The notes under the pieces: generated by a model | Database searches by the model: none | What the model was told of the DNA's origin: nothing | The model's input: only the letters and a program-made list of their open reading frames with translations | In this document: piece after piece, positions 17,642-26,113 of the stretch | Numbering within the stretch: the first letter of the stretch is position 1 | Layout of the letters: every line of letters begins with the position of its first letter | Assembly (NCBI GenBank): GCA_964419935.1 | Contig: CAYQQJ010000013.1 | Location: 35,637-99,636, forward strand | Direction of reading: 5' to 3' | DNA length: 64,000 nt | DNA from: CAYQQJ01 sp964419935 | Lineage (GTDB): Bacteria > Pseudomonadota > Gammaproteobacteria > Pseudomonadales > Cellvibrionaceae | Translations under genes and position numbers: made by a program

Positions 17642-17728
17642 GCCCAGGTGGTGAAATTGGTAGACACGCTAGCTTCAGGTGCTAGTGACCTTACGGTCGT
17701 GGAGGTTCAAGTCCTCTCCTGGGCACCA
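17642..17728 (+). tRNA. tRNA-Leu (CAG)
   Basis: 87 nt with encoded CCA. Acceptor stem GCCCAGG pairs with CCTGGGC. Anticodon stem CTAGC/GCTAG encloses the loop TTCAGGT, anticodon CAG. Long variable arm TGACCTTACGGTCG is class II leucine type, and GGTTCAAGTCC is the T arm. It lies downstream of a strong promoter with a long leader that contains a broken tRNA-Leu copy. No clear terminator follows. Confidence 0.97.
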
Positions 17729-17796
17729 TATCTTCCCTCAAAATGAACCCCGCGCTCTCTTGTCGATCCACCCCTAAAATGTCCGGTTTGGACACT

Positions 17797-18216
17797 TCAA
17801 TTTGCCATTACGAGTTCGATTCGTCCCGTTTCGCGATCTTCTCGCTTTTCAACAGTTTCGAACCCGAACGTTTCGTAGAACCCAACCGCTCGCTGATTTT
17901 CTTCATAAACACTCAGAGACAGACGTCCTCTCAGGCGGATAGCTTCGGACATCAGGGCTCGACCGACACCTTTCCCCTGACTAGCCGGAGACACAAAAAT
18001 CGCCGCCAAAAGGGCATTTTTCAACGCTAGAAATCCCCTTACCGATCCGTCGTCATAGACGTAATTCTCGGAAGTTGGAAGATAGATTGTCCGCATGTCG
18101 TCCAGCTTTGCTTCCCAAAACGATCTACGCACAAAGCCATGCGATTCGATAGATGCTTCCAACCATATATCCAAAATCTTTTCTGTGTCCGATACCGATG
18201 CGATGCGAATCACCAC
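17797..18216 (-). CDS. GNAT family N-acetyltransferase
   Basis: 139 residues from a GTG at 18216 with GAGG upstream. IFVSPASQGKGVGRALM is motif A, the acetyl-CoA pyrophosphate loop (Q/RxxGxG/A), and YEENQRAVGFYETFGF is motif B. Size and motifs resemble YjaB/YiaC-like acetyltransferases, which acetylate amines or protein lysines; the substrate cannot be told. Single gene, convergent with the tRNA. Confidence 0.9.
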   Translation of the reverse strand: MVIRIASVSDTEKILDIWLEASIESHGFVRRSFWEAKLDDMRTIYLPTSENYVYDDGSVRGFLALKNALLAAIFVSPASQGKGVGRALMSEAIRLRGRLSLSVYEENQRAVGFYETFGFETVEKREDRETGRIELVMAN

Positions 18217-18574
18217 CGACCTCTCTAACTCAAATAATTTACTTTGAACTCAACAACCACGCCCTCCAGCCAACCCGAGGCGTCAGCAGTCAAGAATTCC
18301 AGATTACGAAACATCTGCATTCACCCCTAACCCGTGACTCACTCAACGCGCCGGAGAGACTGCCCTGCGGCAAAAAATCTGCAGAGCAGAATATTCGTCA
18401 AAGCGGCGATCGAAATTAACTACTAACCAATCAAGCAAGTCAACAAGCTGCACCTCCTCGTGCGTGAACCCGCTCGTCGCCTGGATCGCGCCATTTGTAG
18501 CAGCTCGACTGTCCCCCGTCCTGGGACATGGGACAACACCCCCACACCTACTCCGGGAAAGCCACAAGGTGGTG
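18217..18574. other. Intergenic region, no supported gene
   Basis: Between the GNAT and MFS genes. A short minus-strand open stretch (18343-18500) lacks family features. CTGTCCCCCGTCCTGGGACA near 18510 is a partial palindrome that could end the MFS transcript or be a repeat remnant. Nothing else seen. Confidence 0.4.
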
Positions 18575-19810
18575 TTATTCCATGCGTAGCTGTTTGTTCT
18601 GCTTGCTCGCGGCCACATTAAATGCCACAACCGCGAGCGCAATTGGGATGAACGATACCCAAAGCACCGCGCTCCATCCGTAAACGCTCAAGATGCCGCC
18701 CGATGAAAATGACCCCACCGCCATTAACCCAAAAACGATGAAATCGTTGAGCGATTGAACGCGTGTTTTTTCTTCCGGCCTATGGCATTCCATCACCCAG
18801 GAAGACGCGCCGATGAAGCCGAAATTCCAGCCTATGCCCAGAAGAATAAGCATGCACCAGAAGTGAAATATACCCGTTCCCGTAAGGCCGATAACCGTAG
18901 ACATTGCCGTTAACAGCAGCCCCAGGGCGGTAATAGGTGCAACACCGAAGCGGGTAATGAGCTTGCCGGTAAAAAAGCTCGGCGCGTACATGGCGATCAC
19001 GTGCCATTGCAGGCCCAAATTGGAGGAGGCCTGGGAATGTCCGTGCAGGTGCATCGCAAGTGGGGCTGCGGTCATCAAGAAGTTCATCAGCATGTAGGAC
19101 ACAGCTCCACAAGCGGCGGCAGCGATGAAGCGCGGTTGCAGAACAATTGTGAAAAGTGGTCTTCCGCCTGATATTTCTTTGTGTGAGGGTTTCGGCAATC
19201 GAACGCCAAACAGGATCAGAGCTGAAACTGCGGCTACGCCCGCTTGCATCAAGAACGTGATGGCGAATATGTGTTTTGGCCACAGCGCCATTGTCCAGGT
19301 CACCAGTTGGGGACCGATGACACCCGCTGCAACCCCTCCCGCCATCACCAATGACAATGCCTGCGCCTTCCGCTCGGGAGCTACGGCATCCGCAGCAGCA
19401 AAACGGAACGACAGGACGACGGCCGCATAGGCGCCACCAAAAAACGTGGCCAGGCAGAACAGCCAGAAGTCGCCCAAGATGACGGCAAACATAGCCAATA
19501 GCCCGGCCAGGACGCCCGCTACAGTTCCGACCATGAAGCTGGCGCGCCGCCCCTGTCGTCTGGCGATAGCCCCTGCCGGCAAGATCCAGGCAGCCATGCC
19601 AACGACGAAGATTGAGATGGGCAAGGTTGCCAACAGCGAGCTTGGCGCTAATTGAGCACCGACAATGGCGCCCGTCGCATAGATCACCACTGAATTGGCA
19701 CCGGCCAATGCCTGGGCAATCGTAAGCCGCCAGATGTTGTTGCGCTGATCTCGCTCAGTCATTTCCTGAGATAGCTCACCGGCCAAAACATTACCGTCTT
19801 TCATCATCAT
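18575..19810 (-). CDS. Major facilitator superfamily transporter
   Basis: 411 residues with about 12 hydrophobic membrane segments. GAIARRQGRRASFMVG after segment 2 is the MFS loop motif (G-x3-D/R-x2-G-R-R type). TGKLITRFGVAPITALG is its counterpart in the second half, and VAAGVIGPQL sits in segment 5. Similar proteins are annotated as putative drug or metabolite exporters; no substrate can be assigned. It starts with three consecutive ATGs and no strong ribosome site, so the start is uncertain by a few codons. Confidence 0.88.
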   Translation of the reverse strand: MMMKDGNVLAGELSQEMTERDQRNNIWRLTIAQALAGANSVVIYATGAIVGAQLAPSSLLATLPISIFVVGMAAWILPAGAIARRQGRRASFMVGTVAGVLAGLLAMFAVILGDFWLFCLATFFGGAYAAVVLSFRFAAADAVAPERKAQALSLVMAGGVAAGVIGPQLVTWTMALWPKHIFAITFLMQAGVAAVSALILFGVRLPKPSHKEISGGRPLFTIVLQPRFIAAAACGAVSYMLMNFLMTAAPLAMHLHGHSQASSNLGLQWHVIAMYAPSFFTGKLITRFGVAPITALGLLLTAMSTVIGLTGTGIFHFWCMLILLGIGWNFGFIGASSWVMECHRPEEKTRVQSLNDFIVFGLMAVGSFSSGGILSVYGWSAVLWVSFIPIALAVVAFNVAASKQNKQLRME

Positions 19811-20098
19811 TCAATCATTCATCTAAAAAGGCATGTGCTGTGGAATTCGGGCCAAGATCGCTGCACGCATTGAAGCTGTTCCGGTCGTCGGTAACGAAAA
19901 CAAGTCGAAAGCCCGACCCGAAGGACTCATGTGCAGCCGGCACAGGCTCTCTAGTATAGTCAGGCATGAAGAAAGTGTAGGCCGGGCTTTCTTTCAGGAA
20001 CGGTGAGAGTAGACGACGAGGAGACGTCGGCGGCTTTTTTGCGAAGCCCAGCTGAGAGGACGGCCTCATGGCTGCCTCTGCCCTCTCAATGGGTTATT

Positions 20099-21283
20099 TT
20101 AAACAAACCCACTACTGACGGCTAACAGCGCCACCAGCTCGCCTTGGCGGCTGGTGTTGGTTTTACGGTAAATAGATTGGAGTTGGGACTTGACCGTTTC
20201 CCTCGATCGGTTGAGTTGGCTCGCGATATCATTGACGCTGTGCCCGCTGAGCAGCAGCGTGGCAACACGGGATTCTGCCGGTGACAGACCGAAGAAGCGT
20301 TGCAGTAACTCAGGGTTGATCGTCGCGCGGCTCGTCCAGTCGTATAGGCTTATCATCGCTCCGCCGCGCTGGGCACTTTCCGTTACTTCGGCGCTGACTG
20401 CGGTCAGCGGTGAGACAATAACCGTCAGGTTCTGTCCGTCCTGACGATAGCACAGCACCTTATCTGCCGAGTCGACTGATTCCAACGAGGCGCGTACCGC
20501 CTCCGAAAGGCCAACGATAAACTCGTGCGAGAACGTCTTGTTGTGGAAGGAAAGCAAGCCGTCTTCACTGAGCTGTAACCCCCTGTTATTGGTGATAACT
20601 TCATCCGCCGCACTGTTTTTGAACACCACTTTGAACGTAGCATCACAAATAAGGATGCCCTGCTGAATTTGATTCAGCGCTGCCCGCTCGGGAATACTTG
20701 TTAGATCAAAGGCGCTCATTCGCGTATAGAGTTCCACCGCCCGATTGATGTGGGGCAGAAACATGTCGAACACAGCGAGTTCTTCACGGGTGAATGCGGG
20801 CTGATCAATGGTACGCTGAATACCGAAGAAATTCAGATAATTCTCGCTCTGGAACACAACCGCGCCTGCGGCATCATAGGCACCGTAGCTTTCCATCCAT
20901 TCCCCCACCCGGGTTTGTACACGTACCTCTTCTATGTTTTCGATATCGAGATTACTGGCGACGAACTGCGGCCCGCGCGCCTTGCGCACCGCCAATGCAG
21001 CTTCAATCAATGCATCGCGATGGGAGACGTGTTCAACGTAGAACGCGAGTGCTTGATCCGGGATGTTTATCACCCAGTAGCCAAGCGGCGTATTGGTTTG
21101 GGTATTGAAGATTGCGAAGGTCCCACTGTGGCCATTAAACACGTCCACGAAGCGCTTGAGGAAGGGAAAGAACCCATCCCGGTTGGTCACCGCGTCATAG
21201 ATCAGACCGATAAGATCATCATAATGCGAGTTAAGGAACTCTGGGTCACGGGATAACGGCCGTTGTACAACATCATCTTGCAT
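20099..21283 (-). CDS. LuxR-type (GerE) transcriptional regulator
   Basis: 394 residues from ATG 21283 (MQDDVVQRPLSRDPEF); an upstream ATG at 21388 would add a leader unlike the family. The C-terminal 65 residues are a LuxR HTH: LSPAESRVATLLLSGHSVND followed by IASQLNRSRETVKSQLQSIY. The N-terminal two thirds look like a sensory domain with a PAS-like part (about 240-300, LNQIQQGILICDATFKVVFK). No receiver or autoinducer-binding signature is visible. Divergent from the polyserine lipoprotein, which it may control. Confidence 0.85.
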   Translation of the reverse strand: MQDDVVQRPLSRDPEFLNSHYDDLIGLIYDAVTNRDGFFPFLKRFVDVFNGHSGTFAIFNTQTNTPLGYWVINIPDQALAFYVEHVSHRDALIEAALAVRKARGPQFVASNLDIENIEEVRVQTRVGEWMESYGAYDAAGAVVFQSENYLNFFGIQRTIDQPAFTREELAVFDMFLPHINRAVELYTRMSAFDLTSIPERAALNQIQQGILICDATFKVVFKNSAADEVITNNRGLQLSEDGLLSFHNKTFSHEFIVGLSEAVRASLESVDSADKVLCYRQDGQNLTVIVSPLTAVSAEVTESAQRGGAMISLYDWTSRATINPELLQRFFGLSPAESRVATLLLSGHSVNDIASQLNRSRETVKSQLQSIYRKTNTSRQGELVALLAVSSGFV

Positions 21284-21340
21284 AGCAATGTATCGCCCGA
21301 GCAGGCGAATCACCTTAATTACTGTTTTTATAGCGTTTTT

Positions 21341-21368
21341 ATGGAACAGGTTATGGAACAGGGTTCCG
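21341..21368. promoter_or_regulatory. Direct and inverted repeat in the LuxR/lipoprotein intergenic region
   Basis: ATGGAACAGG occurs at 21341 and 21353 (12-nt period), and the second copy forms the palindrome GGAAC, AGG, GTTCC (21356-21368). It lies between the divergent LuxR gene and the lipoprotein gene, so it is a candidate regulator-binding site. Inference from position and symmetry only. Confidence 0.35.
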
Positions 21369-21511
21369 GTGTAATCTGAGTGTAGCAACTTTTGACGCCA
21401 GTTTCACCCATTTGGGGGATGCTTGCATGACACTCCTTTAGTAGTGTCGTAATAACATTTCCTGTGCGTTGCGGGAGCACGCGAACGCAATGTGTACATA
21501 GCAAAGAAGAG

Positions 21512-23827
21512 GTGATCACGAAAAATTCATTCTTGGGGGCGGCTCTTGTATCCGTAATGGCAGTGAGCTTGGCGGCCTGTGGCGGAGGCGGCTCTGGCAG
21601 CGAATCCGATGGAAGTTCAACTTCCAGTAGCTCTAGCGGTTCAAGCAGCTCCAGTTCAAGCAACTCTAGTAGTTCCAATAATTCCAGTAGCTCAGGCAGT
21701 TCCGGTGGTTCAACTAGCTCCAGTTCAAGTAGCTCGAACTCCAGCGGCTCAAGCAGTTCCGGTAGTTCATCATCTTCCTCCTCCGGCGCAGCAAAAACCG
21801 GGGTATTTGTGGATAGCCCCGTCGCTGGCGTCAACTACTCCACGGCATCCCAGGAAGATGGCACCACCAACGCCGCAGGTGAATTTCAGTACCTCGAAGG
21901 CGAAAGCGTCACCTTTCGCGTGGGCGGCACCGTGCTTCCAGAGGTCGTAGCCAAGGACAAGGTCACGCCCCTGGACATGGGCGGTGAGGACGCCGGCCTG
22001 GACTCACCCGTGGTTGTGAACATTCTGCGGCTTTTGCAAACATTGGACGCAGATGGAGACCCGGAGAATGGCATCACCATTACACCGGAGATTCACCAGG
22101 CACTGAACGATGTAGACCTGCCTTACCGGGACGCCGCCTTCGAATCTGAAGCGGCGAACCAGATCAAGGCCAAGCTCGATAAAGACCTGGTCAGCGAAGA
22201 GGATGCCGTGGAGCATTTCAGTGGCTCCCTGAAGGGCGACTTGCTGGGCAGCTGGATCTATGAGGAGGACACGGGCAATGTCAACGTACTGACATTTATT
22301 GACGACAGCACCTATGTTATCGCGCACTCCATGGCCGATGACGGTGATCAGTCTGCCGGTTCCGCCGAATATGGCACTTATACCTGGAACCCGGTAACAG
22401 GCGAATTTTCGATTACTGGCGTGATTGCCGAGTCCGACAAATCGGGTGGTCTATATGATGCAGATAAACCGGATGCGAACAAAGATATTATCGCCGGCCT
22501 GGTAGACGGAGTGATCACGTTCGGACTCGGCGACGGTACCGTTGAATTCACCAAAGTTGCCGGCACTGACAATGCACTGATTGGCACCTGGTATTTGTAC
22601 GAACCCGACTCCAATAACCACAACCTGCTGACCTTCCTCAGCCCCACCGAATACGTTATCGTGCACACCAACAACAGTGAAGCCTATGACGGCGATACCG
22701 TTGTTCCCGTCTCCTCTGAATGGAACACCTATAGCTGGGATGCCGCCAGCCAAAAGATGACACTGGGGGAAGCGTCCATCGAAACAGACGGTGATGGTGG
22801 ACTCTATAGTGCCGAGCCCGACGCAGTGGGAAGTTTTACCCTCAAAGCGGACTCCACCGGCGATCTGGCATTCACGGACGAAGATGAAACCTTCCATTTC
22901 AGCCGCCTTGGAAGTTATACCGTGCACCTGCAGGACCGCGATGGCGATATCCGCACAGCAACCGTCAAACGCGACACCTCCCGTTTTGCGAATCTTACTG
23001 AAGGCACTTGGGTATTTCCGGACATTGGTGCAGGCACGGACGGTCAGTTTGATACCGGAACCAGCGCTTCGAACACGCTGATTTTGGAGGCGACCAACAA
23101 TGGCACTATTCAGTACCCGCCCTCCGAGGACAACGACTTCAATGAGAATGATGTCAACACGGTCACCTGGGTTGTCAGCAGTAGCGGTGTGCTGCATGTA
23201 ACGGAAACCGACAGCGATCTCGAAAAATATTACCGCACCTTCACGCCACTGAAGAGCAAGTCCGGTCACGGTATTTTGATGCGCACCGTCATCGGCGAAA
23301 CAAGTACCTTGGGCGAAGCGTTTATTGTTGACTTTGAGCCTGTATTGGACCTGGTTGTCGAAATCACGAATACGGTAGTGTCCGCAGAGAGTGGCGCGGC
23401 AAGAGAAGTTGAATTCAGTGACGGCAGCAAGCCGTTCATGCAGTGCAATCCGGACGTCGCCCCAGGTGCCTCGGAGAGCTTCACGGAGACTTGGGTGCTG
23501 AACCCGCTATCTCACGTAAACAGCTACATCTATGAAGGCACAGACAAAACCGATGGCAGTGCAGTGACCTATGACGCCGCCGCCGGAACCGTTAGTGTGT
23601 CCGCATCCGAAGGCCCGGAGATATTGGACAGATGCACCGAAGGGTTATGTGGTGATATTACTTACTGGGCTGCACACAGCTTCTCCTGGACTGCAACCGT
23701 GGACAAAAATGCCTCGCCCATGATCAGCGGTGAAATTGAGGAAACCATTACCTACACATGGGATGTCAATGGCTCCACATCAGTCTGTCGCATTCGCTAC
23801 GAAATGACCGGCGTGTCGGCAGAGTAA
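21512..23827 (+). CDS. Polyserine-linker lipoprotein with tandem beta-rich repeats, unknown function
   Basis: 771 residues from a GTG at 21512 preceded by AAGAAGAG; this start gives a clean signal (MITKNSFLGAALVSVMAVSL) ending in lipobox LAAC with Cys23. Residues about 30-92 are a Ser-rich linker with Gly, Asn and Thr, a hallmark of secreted Cellvibrionales proteins. Then a domain starting GVFVDSPVAGVNYST (about 95-190) and two tandem units of about 112 residues beginning LLGSWIYEEDTGN (about 244) and LIGTWYLYEPDSN (about 356). The C-terminal half is beta-rich with four cysteines near the end. No catalytic motif seen. Likely outer-membrane-anchored and surface-exposed. Confidence 0.75.
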   Translation: MITKNSFLGAALVSVMAVSLAACGGGGSGSESDGSSTSSSSSGSSSSSSSNSSSSNNSSSSGSSGGSTSSSSSSSNSSGSSSSGSSSSSSSGAAKTGVFVDSPVAGVNYSTASQEDGTTNAAGEFQYLEGESVTFRVGGTVLPEVVAKDKVTPLDMGGEDAGLDSPVVVNILRLLQTLDADGDPENGITITPEIHQALNDVDLPYRDAAFESEAANQIKAKLDKDLVSEEDAVEHFSGSLKGDLLGSWIYEEDTGNVNVLTFIDDSTYVIAHSMADDGDQSAGSAEYGTYTWNPVTGEFSITGVIAESDKSGGLYDADKPDANKDIIAGLVDGVITFGLGDGTVEFTKVAGTDNALIGTWYLYEPDSNNHNLLTFLSPTEYVIVHTNNSEAYDGDTVVPVSSEWNTYSWDAASQKMTLGEASIETDGDGGLYSAEPDAVGSFTLKADSTGDLAFTDEDETFHFSRLGSYTVHLQDRDGDIRTATVKRDTSRFANLTEGTWVFPDIGAGTDGQFDTGTSASNTLILEATNNGTIQYPPSEDNDFNENDVNTVTWVVSSSGVLHVTETDSDLEKYYRTFTPLKSKSGHGILMRTVIGETSTLGEAFIVDFEPVLDLVVEITNTVVSAESGAAREVEFSDGSKPFMQCNPDVAPGASESFTETWVLNPLSHVNSYIYEGTDKTDGSAVTYDAAAGTVSVSASEGPEILDRCTEGLCGDITYWAAHSFSWTATVDKNASPMISGEIEETITYTWDVNGSTSVCRIRYEMTGVSAE

Positions 23828-23848
23828 AGCTGAGCTTGCTGTTAGAAC

Positions 23849-23887
23849 AGAACGCCAGCGCGAGTTGATCGCCCTGGCGTTCTTTAG
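23849..23887. terminator. Hairpin terminator between convergent genes
   Basis: AGAACGCCAG (23849-23858) and CTGGCGTTCT (23874-23883) form a perfect 10-bp stem with a 15-nt loop, followed by TTTA. It ends the lipoprotein transcript and may also serve the opposing gene. Confidence 0.65.
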
Positions 23888-23908
23888 CCACGACGGGATC
23901 AGTTTTCA

Positions 23909-24718
23909 TCAACGCTCCGCCAATACTTCAAATAGCAGTTCCGGTTCATCGGTTGTAATGAATTCGACTTCTTGATCCAGCAGACGGATCATCTCCTCAC
24001 GGGAGTTAACTGTCCAGGCATTCACAGCCAAACCAAGCTCTTTTGCCTCCTGGAGCCACGTAGGTCGCTTTTCCTTGAATACGGAAAAATGATAGTCGAT
24101 CCCATAGAACCCATCAGCCTTGGCTTGATGTGGTGCTACGTCACCTTTTAGGTACCATACCTTCGCCTCGGGATCCAATTCAATCACGCGCCTGGCAGCG
24201 TCATAGTCAAACAGGATATATTCCACCCACTCCTCGGCGCCAAGTTCTTTGACCAATGCCACCGCGAGATCAGCCGAATACCGGGTTCTTTCCTTGCCCA
24301 ACAAGGATGTTTTTAGCTCCAATATCAATTTGGTTTTTGTCTGTTTCATTCCTTCGATCAGGTAGTCTCGGGCGGTCGGGATAGACTCGCCATTCAGTAA
24401 TTTCTTCGCCAATAGCTCCTGGTAGGTTGATGTTGCAATATCAATACCCAGGAAATCCGGATCGTGATTGACCACGAGGACATCATCTTCCGTAAGACTC
24501 ACGTCAAACTCCGCTCCGGCACATTTCAACCGGATGGCCTCATGCAAGGCAGCTATTGAGTTCTGCGGAAGTTGCTTTGTCTTCCAGGCTCCGCGATGAG
24601 CAATGACCTGATTGTCCAGAAACTGGGTGGTTGATGCGTGCCGCATAGTACATGCGTTCAAAACAAGAAGCACAGTGCATGCAGTTAAGGTGAGAAGAGT
24701 GCGGACTATCGTGTTCAT
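23909..24718 (-). CDS. Glycerophosphodiester phosphodiesterase-family lipoprotein
   Basis: 269 residues with signal peptide and lipobox LNAC (Cys23). VIAHRGAWKTKQLPQNSIAA gives the GDPD HRG motif, GAEFDVSLTEDDVLVVNHDP the metal- and acid/base-residue segment (E-x-D, HDP), and LILELKT the third motif. The C-terminal NAWTVNSREEM segment is also typical. The family hydrolyses glycerophosphodiesters to glycerol 3-phosphate plus alcohol, but secreted forms in carbohydrate loci may act on other phosphodiesters. Last gene of the minus-strand carbohydrate run. Confidence 0.88.
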   Translation of the reverse strand: MNTIVRTLLTLTACTVLLVLNACTMRHASTTQFLDNQVIAHRGAWKTKQLPQNSIAALHEAIRLKCAGAEFDVSLTEDDVLVVNHDPDFLGIDIATSTYQELLAKKLLNGESIPTARDYLIEGMKQTKTKLILELKTSLLGKERTRYSADLAVALVKELGAEEWVEYILFDYDAARRVIELDPEAKVWYLKGDVAPHQAKADGFYGIDYHFSVFKEKRPTWLQEAKELGLAVNAWTVNSREEMIRLLDQEVEFITTDEPELLFEVLAER

Positions 24719-24781
24719 GTTTCGAATTTTCGTTCAATGAAATGTTTATAGCGGAGTCATTTCTGCCCCATAAACTCCGAG

Positions 24782-24890
24782 GACGTGGATTCGGTGTTTG
24801 CTGTTGTGACCGTCGCCAGCACGGATGCTGGCGCCGAGCCTACTGGACGTATTTACGGCGTGTCACAGCAGTGAATGCCGAATCCATGTC
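24782..24890 (+). repeat. Structured hairpin element, copy 3
   Basis: Outer arms 24782-24810 and 24862-24890 (beginning GACGTGGATTCGG, ending CCGAATCCATGTC) pair over 29 positions. The six non-Watson-Crick positions are all G opposite T in the plus-strand reading. Inside is GCCAGCA, CGGA, TGCTGGC, then the linker GAGCCTACTGGACGTATTTA, which matches the linker of copies 1 and 2. It fills much of the gap between the GDPD and GH43 genes; nothing else is seen in 24719-25001. Confidence 0.8.
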
Positions 24891-25001
24891 TTCCCCGATA
24901 CCTACATCGGAGCTCATGCGAGGTTCTGCCAAATGCTCAGGTACAATTCATAGGATGTAATTTGTTCTCCTGAGCACGGCAGAAATTTTTAATACAACTT
25001 C

Positions 25002-26039
25002 TTACTGCTTGCCAATACCAAACGCGTCGACGAGTTTTTTATACTCTTCTTTGCTGATCGGCATCATCGCCCCGTGTCGCACTTTTTCCGGCAAGCTGTA
25101 CTTATCCCAGGTGGAAAAGAACGTGTAGCCGGATATCTGGTACCAAGGACCTGAGAGAGAGTCCGCCACGGACAGTCCGTAGGACACACCGGGATACTGC
25201 TCGTAATACATATACCAGACCTCACCGTTGGGTGATGGAATCAGCGTTGGCGCTTCGCGGAAATTCGGGCTGATGGGATCGGACAGGTTTTCGTAAGGGC
25301 CAAACAGCGAATCCGAGTTGGCAAGACGGATGGTTTTTCCGGTTACCCAGTCGAGGGTTGGATAGGTTTCATCCTTAATGATTGCCCAGTATTTTCCTTC
25401 CGCGTAATGCAACACGGTGTCAATAACGCCCATATCCCACGGCAGTAATTTTTTCGGCGGCTTGGAGAAGGTTTTCAAATCCTTGGATGTGACGTACAGG
25501 GTTCGCTGGCTCGCCCAGTAACGTTCTGCATCTTCCTTGGTACCTTCAAGGTGCGGAGTGTGCCAGGTAAGCACATATTGCCTGGAAGGCTTGTCGAAAA
25601 ACAGTTTCGGTGCACCGATGCGCTGCAGCGCGTCTTTGTAACCGGGTGTTGATTTCAAGTCTGGTGTATAGGTGCTGTATTTTTTCCAGCTGATCAAATC
25701 ATCTGATACCCAAAAATTAATATCGGGTGATCCGTCACTTTCGTTGCCCACAATGTAGAAGCGACCGTCGTGTCCACGTTCAATGTCGGGGTGCCCCTGG
25801 TATTCATCAAACACGCGCTCTTTATCGTTCAACGCTTGCCAGTGCAGGCCGTCGGTACTTACGGAATAATAAAGTCGGCCATAGTCGGCGTGGGTCATGT
25901 GTGCAAAAAGATATGCCTCGTGGACTGGCTTTTCGCCTTTAGCTACCTGCCCCGGCGGATCGGGTTGTTGGGCCTGGGCACTTAGCCCGAGCATGGCACC
26001 TGCGAGAGCAAAAACTGCGGATTGGAATGGTTTGATCAT
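25002..26039 (-). CDS. Secreted GH43-type five-bladed beta-propeller glycoside hydrolase
   Basis: 345 residues with a signal peptide (cut after LGLSAQA). Repeated motifs such as LYYSVSTDGLHWQALND, NFWVSDDLISWKKYS and TIRLANSDSLFGPYENLSDP are blade segments of the GH43/GH62/GH32 superfamily. GHPDIERGHDGRFYIVGNE and FREAPTLIPSPNGEVWYMYY plausibly hold the Asp and Glu catalytic residues. GH43 enzymes act on arabinans, xylans or beta-1,3-galactans; the subfamily cannot be decided here. GAGG lies upstream of the ATG. It follows the BNR/ricin gene on the same strand. Confidence 0.75.
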   Translation of the reverse strand: MIKPFQSAVFALAGAMLGLSAQAQQPDPPGQVAKGEKPVHEAYLFAHMTHADYGRLYYSVSTDGLHWQALNDKERVFDEYQGHPDIERGHDGRFYIVGNESDGSPDINFWVSDDLISWKKYSTYTPDLKSTPGYKDALQRIGAPKLFFDKPSRQYVLTWHTPHLEGTKEDAERYWASQRTLYVTSKDLKTFSKPPKKLLPWDMGVIDTVLHYAEGKYWAIIKDETYPTLDWVTGKTIRLANSDSLFGPYENLSDPISPNFREAPTLIPSPNGEVWYMYYEQYPGVSYGLSVADSLSGPWYQISGYTFFSTWDKYSLPEKVRHGAMMPISKEEYKKLVDAFGIGKQ

Positions 26040-26113
26040 ATGAAGCCTCGATAGGGTTTAACGGTAATACCGCACAGTCAGGCATGAGTGCCCAACTGTG
26101 CAGGGGTTACGGT

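Noticed and set aside
18343..18642. 99-aa minus-strand frame overlapping the MFS 3' end
   Set aside because: Most of it lies antiparallel-frame within the MFS gene, and the remaining segment has no family signature.
19815..20069. 84-aa minus-strand frame between the MFS and LuxR genes
   Set aside because: No ribosome site or domain; composition looks random and the stretch is simple intergenic DNA.
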